In this document: one piece after another, positions 1 to 6,904 of the stretch | Layout: each line of letters opens with the position of its first letter | Numbering within the stretch: the stretch's first letter is position 1 | Notes under the pieces: model-generated | Told to the model about the DNA's origin: nothing | The model's database searches: none | What the model saw: the letters and a program-made list of their open reading frames with translations, nothing else | Translations under genes and position numbers: made by a program | NCBI GenBank assembly: GCA_030609865.1 | Contig: JAUWSZ010000025.1 | Coordinates: forward strand, 1 to 11,493 | Direction of reading: 5' to 3' | Length of the DNA: 11,493 nucleotides | Origin: a bacterium | GTDB taxonomy: Bacteria > Desulfobacterota > DSWW01

Positions 1-50
1 CTACGGGTGTCGCTGTGATTGACCCCTATTTTAGGCCGTCGGAGGAGTAA
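1..50 (+). other. Possible 3' end of an upstream gene (partial CDS)
   Basis: One forward frame is open from the window edge to a TAA at 48-50. It reads about 15 residues ending in IDPYFRPSEE, which is plausible protein-like composition, and both other forward frames stop almost at once (TGA at 16-18 and 20-22). That is too short to identify a family, and an open stretch of this size can occur by chance in GC-rich DNA. If real, it is the tail of a co-directional gene ending about 100 bp before the propeller gene. Confidence 0.25.
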
Positions 51-152
51 GCAGGCGGGGCGGGGTTCCGGCAGGCTTGCGGGGGGTAGACGACCAGCTA
101 TGAAGTTTCGAGAAAAGATTCTGTTTGGAGCTGTAAGGAATAGGGGGGAAGA
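51..152 (+). other. Leader region before the operon; G-rich, no clear promoter
   Basis: This 102-bp stretch lies between the possible upstream gene end and the first complete gene. It has G runs at 57-60, 62-65 and 81-86, but these do not form a strict four-run quadruplex motif because the middle spacing is too long. I found no convincing -35/-10 pair here. The operon promoter may therefore lie upstream of the window. A purine-rich Shine-Dalgarno stretch (143-150) sits just before the TTG start at 153. Confidence 0.4.
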
Positions 153-1163
153 TTGAAAAGACGTCGAAAAGAAGTCCATTTGACTCGCGAGACAAGCTCG
201 CCGGCACCCTTCCTGGTTCTCTTAATCTTCCTTGTTGTGCTCTCCATCCCTTGTTCTGCCTCTGCCGATGAATGCCTGATCTGGACGTTCGATTTCCGGG
301 ACGTATTCTACGACATCGAATTCTTGAACGAAGAGACCGCGGTGATCGTCGGAGCCCGGGGCCGGGTCCTCGTATCCCATCCGAAGTACAAGAACTTGTG
401 GAGTCCGAGGAATTCGGGAACGAAGGAACTCTTGACCTGTCTGAGCTTTGCGGATGACCGGAGAGGTTGGGCGGCGGGCCATGGGGGCGTCATCGTCCAC
501 ACAGCCGACGGCGGGGAGACATGGCGGATTCAACGAGAATCGTCCCCTGAGAACCAGCCCCTCCTCGACATCCAGTTCCTGTCCCCCATGGTTGGATACG
601 CCTGCGGGGCCTACGACACGTTCCTTGGGACCACGGACGGCGGGAAGAACTGGACACTGAGTGCCCCCGGATCCGACAACATCTACAACGGCCTCGCGTT
701 TCTCGATGAACGGACCGGCTATCTTGTCGGCGAGTTCGGTACGGTCCTTGAGACAACGGACGGAGGCAAGTCTTGGGAACAGCACGATCTGGGCGGTTTT
801 GAAGGCTCCCTGTTCGGCATTACCCTCCTCTCGCCGAAGGAGATCCTCGTTTATGGGATTGCAGGGAAGGTCCTCAGATCCGGGGACGGCGGTCTCCACT
901 GGGTCGATGTGTCTGCTGACCAGAATAAGTCGCTGTTCAGGGGGGCTGCCCACGGAGAGGATGTGGTCCTCGTGGGGGCGTCGGGAACCCTGCTTGTCAG
1001 CACCGACGGTGGGAAAACCTTTCTCAAGAGAGTGGATAAAGATTTCACAGCTTTTGCCGGCGTCTGCCCTCACCCCGGTGAAGGGTTCGTGTGCGTAGGA
1101 GAGAGAGGCAAGATCAAACACCTTCAGAGGGTGGATACGAAGCAGGAAAAGGGCGCACTTTGA
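153..1163 (+). CDS. Secreted YCF48/Asp-box (BNR-like) beta-propeller protein
   Basis: The 336-residue product starts with a basic stretch (KRRRK) and a hydrophobic core around residues 18-31. A good signal-peptidase I site follows (SASA, cut after about residue 38), so export to the periplasm is expected. Five Asp-box motifs of the form (T/S)xDGGxxW recur at residues 117-124, 160-167, 201-208, 243-250 and 283-290, the last ending in F. Together with the repeated GxxGTV/L strands they define a YCF48-type beta-propeller. The family is named after a photosystem II assembly factor, but nothing here suggests photosynthesis. Beside RND and DUF1302/1329 genes such propellers are probably envelope scaffolds or accessory subunits. 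The TTG start is chosen because an in-frame TAG lies at 141-143, no ATG fits, and a G-rich ribosome site precedes it. The Cys at residue 34 does not sit in a lipobox. The family call is firm; the role is inferred. Confidence 0.88.
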   Translation: MKRRRKEVHLTRETSSPAPFLVLLIFLVVLSIPCSASADECLIWTFDFRDVFYDIEFLNEETAVIVGARGRVLVSHPKYKNLWSPRNSGTKELLTCLSFADDRRGWAAGHGGVIVHTADGGETWRIQRESSPENQPLLDIQFLSPMVGYACGAYDTFLGTTDGGKNWTLSAPGSDNIYNGLAFLDERTGYLVGEFGTVLETTDGGKSWEQHDLGGFEGSLFGITLLSPKEILVYGIAGKVLRSGDGGLHWVDVSADQNKSLFRGAAHGEDVVLVGASGTLLVSTDGGKTFLKRVDKDFTAFAGVCPHPGEGFVCVGERGKIKHLQRVDTKQEKGAL

Positions 1164-3487
1164 AACAGATTGCGACAACCATATTCAAATTCCGTGTACA
1201 CGTGCTGATCTTCCTTGCGCTGGTCACGGTGTTCCTGGGGCTTCGAGCCGGCGATCTCAAGATCGCTACAGATTTTTCGAAGATGGTGCCTCAAGAACAC
1301 GAATACATGAAGAACTACAGCCCATTCAAAACGACCTTCGGCGGGGGAAATCAAGTCAGAGTCTCTGTCTCCCGTAGTGACGGATCGATCGTAGACTCGG
1401 AATTCCTGAAGACGTTCCGCGAGATCAACGAAGACGTATTCTTCGTGAAGGGAATCGATCGTCGGACGGTCAGATCCATGGTATCCCCTGAGACCCTCGT
1501 CGTGATCATCAACGAGGAGGGTTTCAATGTAGGACCGGTGGTGCCCCACATCATTCCGGAGACCGAGGAGGGTCTGTCCAAGATAGAGAGGAACATTACC
1601 CTGGGCGGCCTCAAGGGCCGACTGGTCGCGATGGACATGCAGTCCGCGCTGATCAACGCGGAAATCTATGAGACGGGGGTCGACTATCTATCCATCTACA
1701 GGCAGTTGAACGAGATCCGCGATAAATACTCGGACGATGACGTCAGCGTTCGTATCAATGGGTTTGCGATGGTCGCAGGGTTCGTCAACGATGCCTTGCC
1801 CAAGATCGTTCTGCTCTTCGCTCTTTCGATCCTCATCACCTTCCTGGTCCTGTATCGCTGTTTTCGCTATCTTCGTCTCGCTCTTCTGCCCCTCTTTTCA
1901 GGGGGCTTGAGTGTCCTGTACGCCCTCGGACTTACCGAACTGATAGGACTGACCCTGGATCCGATGACGACGATCATCCCCTTCCTCGTCTTTGCGATCG
2001 GAGCCAGCCACGGAATCCAGATGGTCAAACGTTACCTGGAAGAATGTGTCGTTCATGCGGAGGGTTACGATGCAGCGCTCCACGCCTTGGCCGGGCTGAT
2101 GGTGCCTGGGACGGTGGCTTTGGTGACGGACGCCATCGGCTTCCTGACGATTCTCTTTGTTCCGATCGGTGTGATTCACGAGTTGGCCCTGACGGCAAGC
2201 ATCGGAGTCGCCTGTGTCATCGTGGCCAACATCCTGGTCCTGACGCTGATCCTTTCCTTTTTCCCGAACCTCATGCCCGCCGAGTCTGAAGAGGCGGAAA
2301 CACGAACCGTTTCGATCGTAAGACGTATTTTGGACGCTGTTTCGAGGTTGACCCATGGGAGAAGGGCTTACTGGGTGACCGGGGTGTCTGTGATCTTGCT
2401 GCTGATCGGGTTCTTTAGTTCCCGGACGATGACCGTGGGCGATGTCAATCCGGGTGAGCCGCTCCTGTGGGAAGATTCCGTTTACAACCAGGATGCGGCG
2501 GACATGATGGCGGATTATATGCTCGGCATCGACTGGATGTCTGTTGTGGTCGCCGGAGACGAAATGGGTGTTTGCAAACGATACGACGTTATGCAGACGA
2601 TACAGGACTATGAATGGGAAATCGGGAATATTCCGGGCGTTACCGTGGCCATCTCTTCCCTCCTCCTGGGCAATATGATCAACGAGACGTTTCACGAAGG
2701 GGATATACGCTGGCGGGCATTGCCACAGACTTCGCGGGAACTCGGCTGGGTCATGGGATACGCCGGATCGACCGACGACAACATCTTCAATACCATGGGC
2801 TGTCAATACATGAATATCATGGTGTACCTCGCCGATCACAAGGGGGACACCATCAGGAGGGTCATCAAAAAGAGCAAGGAGTTTATTGCCGAGCACCCCC
2901 TAGCCGGGGCCCGAGTCCTGCTGGCCGGGGGCAACGCGGGTGTGATGGCAGCTACGAACGAGGTGGTCGGAGAGGCCCAGGTGCCCATGTTGCTCCTGAT
3001 CTACCTCTCCATCTTCGTGCTGTGCCTCCTGATGTTCCGAAACCTGAAGGCCCCGCTCTTTATTATTGCCCCGCTGTTCGTGGTGTCCGTTGTTGCAACC
3101 GCCTTCATGAAGGCGGTCGGCCTGGGGTTGAACGTGAATACCTTGCCGGTAGCGGCCCTCGGGGTCGGTATCGGTGTCGATTATGGTATCTACTTCTATT
3201 CGAGACTGACGGAGGAACGGAAGAAGCAGGACTGCTTTGCGGATGCTGCGAGTGTGACCCTCCAGACGACGGGCGCTGCTGTTCTTTACACAGCCCTTAC
3301 CCTGAGCGCCGGCGTCTTCACCTGGTACTTGTCGGATCTGAAATTTCAGGCCGACATGGGCCTCTTGCTGGGGTTCATCTTCCTTGCAAACATGGTCGGC
3401 GCCATGGTCCTGCTTCCTGCGCTGGTTTACATCTTTGATGTGAAAGACAAAACAGGGAACAAGACAGGAGATAGGGAAGAAGTCTGA
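1160..3487 (+). CDS. RND superfamily transporter, MMPL/HAE3-like
   Basis: The 775-residue inner-membrane protein has the duplicated RND layout: one helix (about 10-28), a periplasmic domain, five helices (about 216-368), a linker, then a second set (helix about 404-420, periplasmic domain, five helices about 608-757). A single chain of this size without the very large porter domains of AcrB fits the HAE3/MMPL group, which moves hydrophobic or lipid-like cargo using the proton gradient. The second half carries the expected charged relay in its fourth helix, GIGVDYGIYFYSR with D674 and Y675. The matching spot in the first half reads GASHGIQ (281-287) with no Asp. I start at TTG 1160 rather than the GTG at 1091. 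It overlaps the upstream stop as TTGA, has AGGAAAAGG about ten bases upstream, and yields the usual short KQIATTIFKFR lead into helix 1. Coupled translation with the propeller gene is likely. Substrate unknown. Confidence 0.9.
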   Translation: MKQIATTIFKFRVHVLIFLALVTVFLGLRAGDLKIATDFSKMVPQEHEYMKNYSPFKTTFGGGNQVRVSVSRSDGSIVDSEFLKTFREINEDVFFVKGIDRRTVRSMVSPETLVVIINEEGFNVGPVVPHIIPETEEGLSKIERNITLGGLKGRLVAMDMQSALINAEIYETGVDYLSIYRQLNEIRDKYSDDDVSVRINGFAMVAGFVNDALPKIVLLFALSILITFLVLYRCFRYLRLALLPLFSGGLSVLYALGLTELIGLTLDPMTTIIPFLVFAIGASHGIQMVKRYLEECVVHAEGYDAALHALAGLMVPGTVALVTDAIGFLTILFVPIGVIHELALTASIGVACVIVANILVLTLILSFFPNLMPAESEEAETRTVSIVRRILDAVSRLTHGRRAYWVTGVSVILLLIGFFSSRTMTVGDVNPGEPLLWEDSVYNQDAADMMADYMLGIDWMSVVVAGDEMGVCKRYDVMQTIQDYEWEIGNIPGVTVAISSLLLGNMINETFHEGDIRWRALPQTSRELGWVMGYAGSTDDNIFNTMGCQYMNIMVYLADHKGDTIRRVIKKSKEFIAEHPLAGARVLLAGGNAGVMAATNEVVGEAQVPMLLLIYLSIFVLCLLMFRNLKAPLFIIAPLFVVSVVATAFMKAVGLGLNVNTLPVAALGVGIGVDYGIYFYSRLTEERKKQDCFADAASVTLQTTGAAVLYTALTLSAGVFTWYLSDLKFQADMGLLLGFIFLANMVGAMVLLPALVYIFDVKDKTGNKTGDREEV

Positions 3488-3538
3488 TCGCATTGATCGA
3501 GAACACACATTCGTGAGCAGCACGGAAAAGGTGAAATC

Positions 3539-5041
3539 ATGAGATCAAGAGTGATTGCGATTTTCTGTCTTTTGGCCTTCCTCTTTCTGATGCCCGGTAT
3601 CGCGCTGGGGTATGATTGGAAATTGGGGGATTGGGGGAACGTGAACCTGAGAGGGGATATCACCTACGCTCTCAAGTTGAGGACGGAATATCCGACGCCT
3701 CGTTTCGTGGATCCCAGGAGCCCGTACTATGTCTCAGGGAACGCGAATTTCGACAAATGGGACCTGGGTAACAACGCCTTGATCGGAACCGTTGAGGTGA
3801 TCGTTGACTCCAAGAACATCACCTTCTTCGGCAGGGTGGTGGGCTTGCTCGATTTTGTCTATTTCGACGAGGACAAGTTCAACACAGAGACAAGGGAACA
3901 CGCGGCGTACAACATTACGGATGGCCTGGAGTTTTATCTGGAGGGCAGAACCGGGGCCCTCACCACACGCTGGGGGAGACAGATCATTCAGTGGGGGGAA
4001 TCCACGGCTCCGATCTACGCCCCGGGCGTGAACGTGGTGAGTCCCTTTTTCGTCCAGAGAGTCAGTAGCGCGGGGTTCACGTTTCGCTCCTGGCAAGTCC
4101 CCACCTTCATGGGTTGGGCAAGCTACGAGGCCACGGAGGCCCTGTCCTTCGAGGCTGTGTGGCAGCCTGATTTTGACCCGAGATTCTTTATGCCGGTCGT
4201 GGGTACGTTTATGAGCCCCGCAGACATCCTCGGGTTTGGTGTGGAATCCGATTTGGTCGAGGATCTGAGACCGAAGGATTGGGTAGACCAGCAGCAGTAC
4301 GGCGGCGCAATCCGAATGGTCGTCGCGCCGTTGGGCATGCTCGAGCTCGGACTCTACTACTATCATTACCTCTCCCGATGGCCCCTGTTGAACATGCCCG
4401 AGACATTCCCCCCTAAGATTTTTGTAGAATGGCCGGAGCTCGACATGATCGGGATCAGCTTCTCCCAGGCGATTCAAACGTGGGGCTTGAACGTTCAGGT
4501 CGGCGGCGAATTCGCTTACCGGCCGAACGAACCCCTCCAGTTGGGATCGGTCAACAGCCCCTTTATTGCATCGGTCAGCGGGATGGAAAACGGGGTCGTA
4601 GGCTTTGAAAGGTCGAACACCCTGTCCTGGGATATCAATGCCATGAAGTTTATGTTCGATGTCTTTGACTTCAGCCCCTGGACCTTCATGCTGACTCCGC
4701 TGGTCGAGTTCTACGGCAAGATCAACCTGGACTATGATGAAACGATGATGTTCTTTGATCCCCAGTTCACGGCGTACTACACCGTCCAATTGCCTCTCTC
4801 GACCTCGGACATGATCGACAACACCCGAATAAACCTGAGTTTTTCGTCCATGGGCGGAATGCACAGCGAGAAGAACCTGCTCCACGCGCTGGCCTTCACC
4901 GCAGGGGCGAAATACGGTGATTCGTGGGAGGTCTTGTTCGGATACAACCTTGCCGTCGGAAACGTGGAACAGGACCCGCAAGGGCAGTGGCTTTGGGACC
5001 GGGATAGTTTTGTCTTCAAGTTAACCTACTACTTCATTTAG
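3539..5041 (+). CDS. DUF1302 family protein, probable outer-membrane beta-barrel
   Basis: The 500-residue product has a classic signal peptide (hydrophobic core about 5-22, cut near residue 24 after IALG). The mature part is rich in alternating aromatic and polar strands and ends in the strand-like FVFKLTYYFI, as outer-membrane barrels often do. The DUF1302 signature is readable: WGRQIIQWGES at 145-155, followed by NVVSP (165-169), a tryptophan/tyrosine-rich WASYEAT segment and VGTFMSPADILG. Members are commonly about 500-650 residues, so this is at the short end but looks complete. The ATG is well placed behind AAGGTG at 3528-3533. It lies 51 bp after the transporter and 14 bp before the SCP2-like gene, consistent with one operon. 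DUF1302 genes recur next to DUF1329, RND and propeller genes. A channel or docking role in the outer membrane is inference. Confidence 0.85.
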   Translation: MRSRVIAIFCLLAFLFLMPGIALGYDWKLGDWGNVNLRGDITYALKLRTEYPTPRFVDPRSPYYVSGNANFDKWDLGNNALIGTVEVIVDSKNITFFGRVVGLLDFVYFDEDKFNTETREHAAYNITDGLEFYLEGRTGALTTRWGRQIIQWGESTAPIYAPGVNVVSPFFVQRVSSAGFTFRSWQVPTFMGWASYEATEALSFEAVWQPDFDPRFFMPVVGTFMSPADILGFGVESDLVEDLRPKDWVDQQQYGGAIRMVVAPLGMLELGLYYYHYLSRWPLLNMPETFPPKIFVEWPELDMIGISFSQAIQTWGLNVQVGGEFAYRPNEPLQLGSVNSPFIASVSGMENGVVGFERSNTLSWDINAMKFMFDVFDFSPWTFMLTPLVEFYGKINLDYDETMMFFDPQFTAYYTVQLPLSTSDMIDNTRINLSFSSMGGMHSEKNLLHALAFTAGAKYGDSWEVLFGYNLAVGNVEQDPQGQWLWDRDSFVFKLTYYFI

Positions 5042-5055
5042 GCACAGGCTGAGTT

Positions 5056-5490
5056 ATGAAAACCATCGTGTTTACGGTGTTGAAAGTCATCGGCGTAACG
5101 CTCCTGGCGATTACGCTGATCTATGTCATCTGGCAGCCTGTTATTCCGAGTGGCTTCATCATCGAGAAGATGGCGGAAATGATCGAACCCCAAAATCTCC
5201 GCGAGGACGAACAGAAGGTCGTTCGCTTTGACCTGAGCGGGAAGGGAGGCGGCCTCTACAATCTCGTTGTTCGTAAAGACGGGGCGGAGGTGGTGGAGGG
5301 AGAGACGGATAGGGTGGACCTGGTTCTCTATATGGAAGCAAGGGATTTCAATGCCCTCATGTTCTCTCTTGCCAGGGGCAAGGCCGATGAGTCAACGTTC
5401 ATACGACTGACCCTTTCAAAGGTCATGCGCTTTGCCGGCGACATGGGCGTTTTTGAATTGATCTTCAAGAATGAAGAAGAAAACGGATAA
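5056..5490 (+). CDS. Membrane-anchored SCP2-like (sterol carrier) lipid-binding protein
   Basis: The 144-residue product has one N-terminal hydrophobic helix (about residues 4-26, Lys at 2 and 10, no clear cleavage site). An alpha/beta domain of about 105 residues follows. The domain resembles SCP2: a strand pair VVRFDLSGKG...YNLVVRKDGAEVVEG (55-82), a strand and helix LVLYMEARDFNALMFSLARGK (split over 89-109), and a closing segment with MRFAGDMG (124-131) that matches the usual gkl-x-GDmg element. SCP2 domains bind sterols, fatty acyl chains and other lipids and are normally soluble. The charge pattern around the helix suggests N-terminus in and the domain in the periplasm. The Shine-Dalgarno is weak (only GGCTGAG-like), so translation may depend on the gene 14 bp upstream. 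The fold assignment rests on motif similarity by eye; a structure prediction would settle it. Confidence 0.68.
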   Translation: MKTIVFTVLKVIGVTLLAITLIYVIWQPVIPSGFIIEKMAEMIEPQNLREDEQKVVRFDLSGKGGGLYNLVVRKDGAEVVEGETDRVDLVLYMEARDFNALMFSLARGKADESTFIRLTLSKVMRFAGDMGVFELIFKNEEENG

Positions 5491-5551
5491 AAGCCCTTTG
5501 CTGTAATATGAAGAAGACAATGAAGGCCAATTCCCAAGGCAATGCAACATG

Positions 5552-5557
5552 AAAGGA
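5552..5557 (+). promoter_or_regulatory. Ribosome binding site that sets the start of the first DUF1329 gene
   Basis: AAAGGA lies nine bases before the ATG at 5567. This favours that start over the in-frame ATG at 5549, six codons upstream, which has a weaker AAGG at 5536-5539. Starting at 5567 gives a compact signal peptide and a length (443 aa) almost equal to the paralogue on the other strand (442 aa). Confidence 0.5.
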
Positions 5558-5566
5558 CGCAAGCCG

Positions 5567-6898
5567 ATGAAGACCTCGATCCTTAGGGTATTCGTTCTTA
5601 GTCTGGTTCTGGCCGTGATGCCCACGCATGTTTTCGCAGAGGATGTGGAATACACGCGGATGGGCGCGATTGCGAGCGGTAATGGTCCCGGAGATATAGG
5701 TCCCTGGGAAGGCGTGAAGGGCCTCGAGTGTCCGGCCGACTTCAAGGCAGGGCAGTTCTTGCCCAACCCGTACAAGGACGAGAAGCCCCTGTTCCGGATC
5801 GACCACACGAACGTGGACCAGTACAAGGAGCGACTCTCTCCCGGGCAGATCGCGCGTTTGAAGAAGAACGAGTTCTACTACATGAGCGTCTACCCAACCC
5901 ATCGCAACACGGAGTATATCGAGGAGTTCTATGCCGCAACCGAAGCAAGCCAGAAGACGGCGAGCGTCGACGACAAGAACATACTTCAGGGCTTTCAGGG
6001 GGGCGTTCCCTTTCCGTTCCCGAAGAACGCCATAGAGGCCGTATGGAACGTAAAGAGGCCGTACATGGGGGATGACGCTTACAACCATATGTGCCGCAGG
6101 GTTGTGAGCCCTTCCGGGAGGATCAAGAAGACGTTGCGGCAGGCACTGATCTTTATGTGCGATGAGAGAAGGCTGAGGAGCAAAGTAGAAAATCCGGACA
6201 AGATTTCCTACAAGATCAAAGCCATCTATACGTACCCGGCGGATGAAAAGGGCACGACCTATTTGACGTTTGGCTACATCGATGATAACCGGCTGGAGGA
6301 CGCCTGGCTCTACCTGCCAACCCTTCGAAGGGTGAGACGGGCTCCAACCATGGTCGGCGGAGGGCAGCTGGACGGAGAAAGCACGATGGACGATCTGGCC
6401 CAGGAGTTTCGGGGGCCGATCAACGACTGGAACTGGAAGCTGCTTGGCAGGCGGGAAATGTACATCCCGGTAAACAATTACGACCTCTGGGAAATCGGAA
6501 CGCCCGACGAGGAGGAATGTCTTCCCGGTGATATCAACCCTGCGCGCGCACGGTATGAACTGCGTCGGGTGTGGGCGGTGGAGGGCACTGCCAAGGAGGG
6601 GTTGGCTCACCCTTACAGCAGGCGGGTCGGTTACTATGACGCAGACACGTGGCAGCCGGCAGCAGGTGACAGGTACGATAAGCGGGGCAATCTCTGGCGA
6701 ATGCTCGAGTTCTACACGAGCTATGATTACTGCCAGAAGTTTCGATTAGTCGCCGCCGACATCTATCTGAACCTGGAATCGGGAAGATACGAAATGTCGG
6801 GTGGCTGCCGAACCAAGGAGACCATAACGGCGATCTATGACACAGGCCTCGATCCATCGGAGTTCACCGTACAATCTCTGAGGAAACTTGGGAGATAG
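5567..6898 (+). CDS. DUF1329 family periplasmic protein (LolA/LolB-like), copy 1
   Basis: The 443-residue product begins with a signal peptide (MKTSILRVFVLSLVLAVMP..., cut near THVFA, residue 24). DUF1329 hallmarks are clear. These include an N-terminal GDIGPWEG segment, LSPGQIARLK followed by YPTHRN, PADEKG, a basic LPTLRRVRRAP stretch, NDWNWKLLG, and near the C-terminus YDKRGNLWRM, NLESGRYE and FTVQSLRK. The family is related by fold to the LolA/LolB carriers that shield lipid or lipoprotein chains in the periplasm, so a soluble carrier between the RND pump and the outer-membrane DUF1302 protein is plausible. It lies 76 bp after the SCP2-like gene and 6 bp before the FAD gene. The mature part has six cysteines; five line up with the second copy at 9978-11306. 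The family call is firm; the carrier role and substrate are inferred. Confidence 0.9.
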   Translation: MKTSILRVFVLSLVLAVMPTHVFAEDVEYTRMGAIASGNGPGDIGPWEGVKGLECPADFKAGQFLPNPYKDEKPLFRIDHTNVDQYKERLSPGQIARLKKNEFYYMSVYPTHRNTEYIEEFYAATEASQKTASVDDKNILQGFQGGVPFPFPKNAIEAVWNVKRPYMGDDAYNHMCRRVVSPSGRIKKTLRQALIFMCDERRLRSKVENPDKISYKIKAIYTYPADEKGTTYLTFGYIDDNRLEDAWLYLPTLRRVRRAPTMVGGGQLDGESTMDDLAQEFRGPINDWNWKLLGRREMYIPVNNYDLWEIGTPDEEECLPGDINPARARYELRRVWAVEGTAKEGLAHPYSRRVGYYDADTWQPAAGDRYDKRGNLWRMLEFYTSYDYCQKFRLVAADIYLNLESGRYEMSGGCRTKETITAIYDTGLDPSEFTVQSLRKLGR

Positions 6899-6904
6899 TT
6901 GCCC

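Noticed and set aside
51..90. G-quadruplex or sigma54 promoter in the G-rich leader.
   Set aside because: The G runs lack four tracts with short loops, and the only GG...GC pair (70-71, 79-80) has seven bases between rather than ten.
100..156. An 18-codon ORF from ATG 100 to TGA 154-156 overlapping the propeller start, as a leader peptide.
   Set aside because: No clear ribosome site, no regulatory residue run and no attenuator hairpin; this is expected by chance.
1091..1159. GTG at 1091 as the start of the RND gene.
   Set aside because: It would add 23 polar residues overlapping the end of the propeller gene. The TTG at 1160 has a suitable ribosome site and gives the usual short N-terminus before helix 1.
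3734..4981. Long reverse-strand open frame within the DUF1302 gene (415 codons), and similar ones opposite the RND and DUF1329 genes.
   Set aside because: They read as Arg/His/Gly-rich, low-quality protein with no recognisable family, typical of the complementary frame of GC-rich coding DNA.
5508..5552. A 14-codon ORF ending in an ATGA overlap with the upstream in-frame ATG of DUF1329 copy 1.
   Set aside because: Too short, and the ATG at 5549 is probably not the real start, so the overlap is likely chance.
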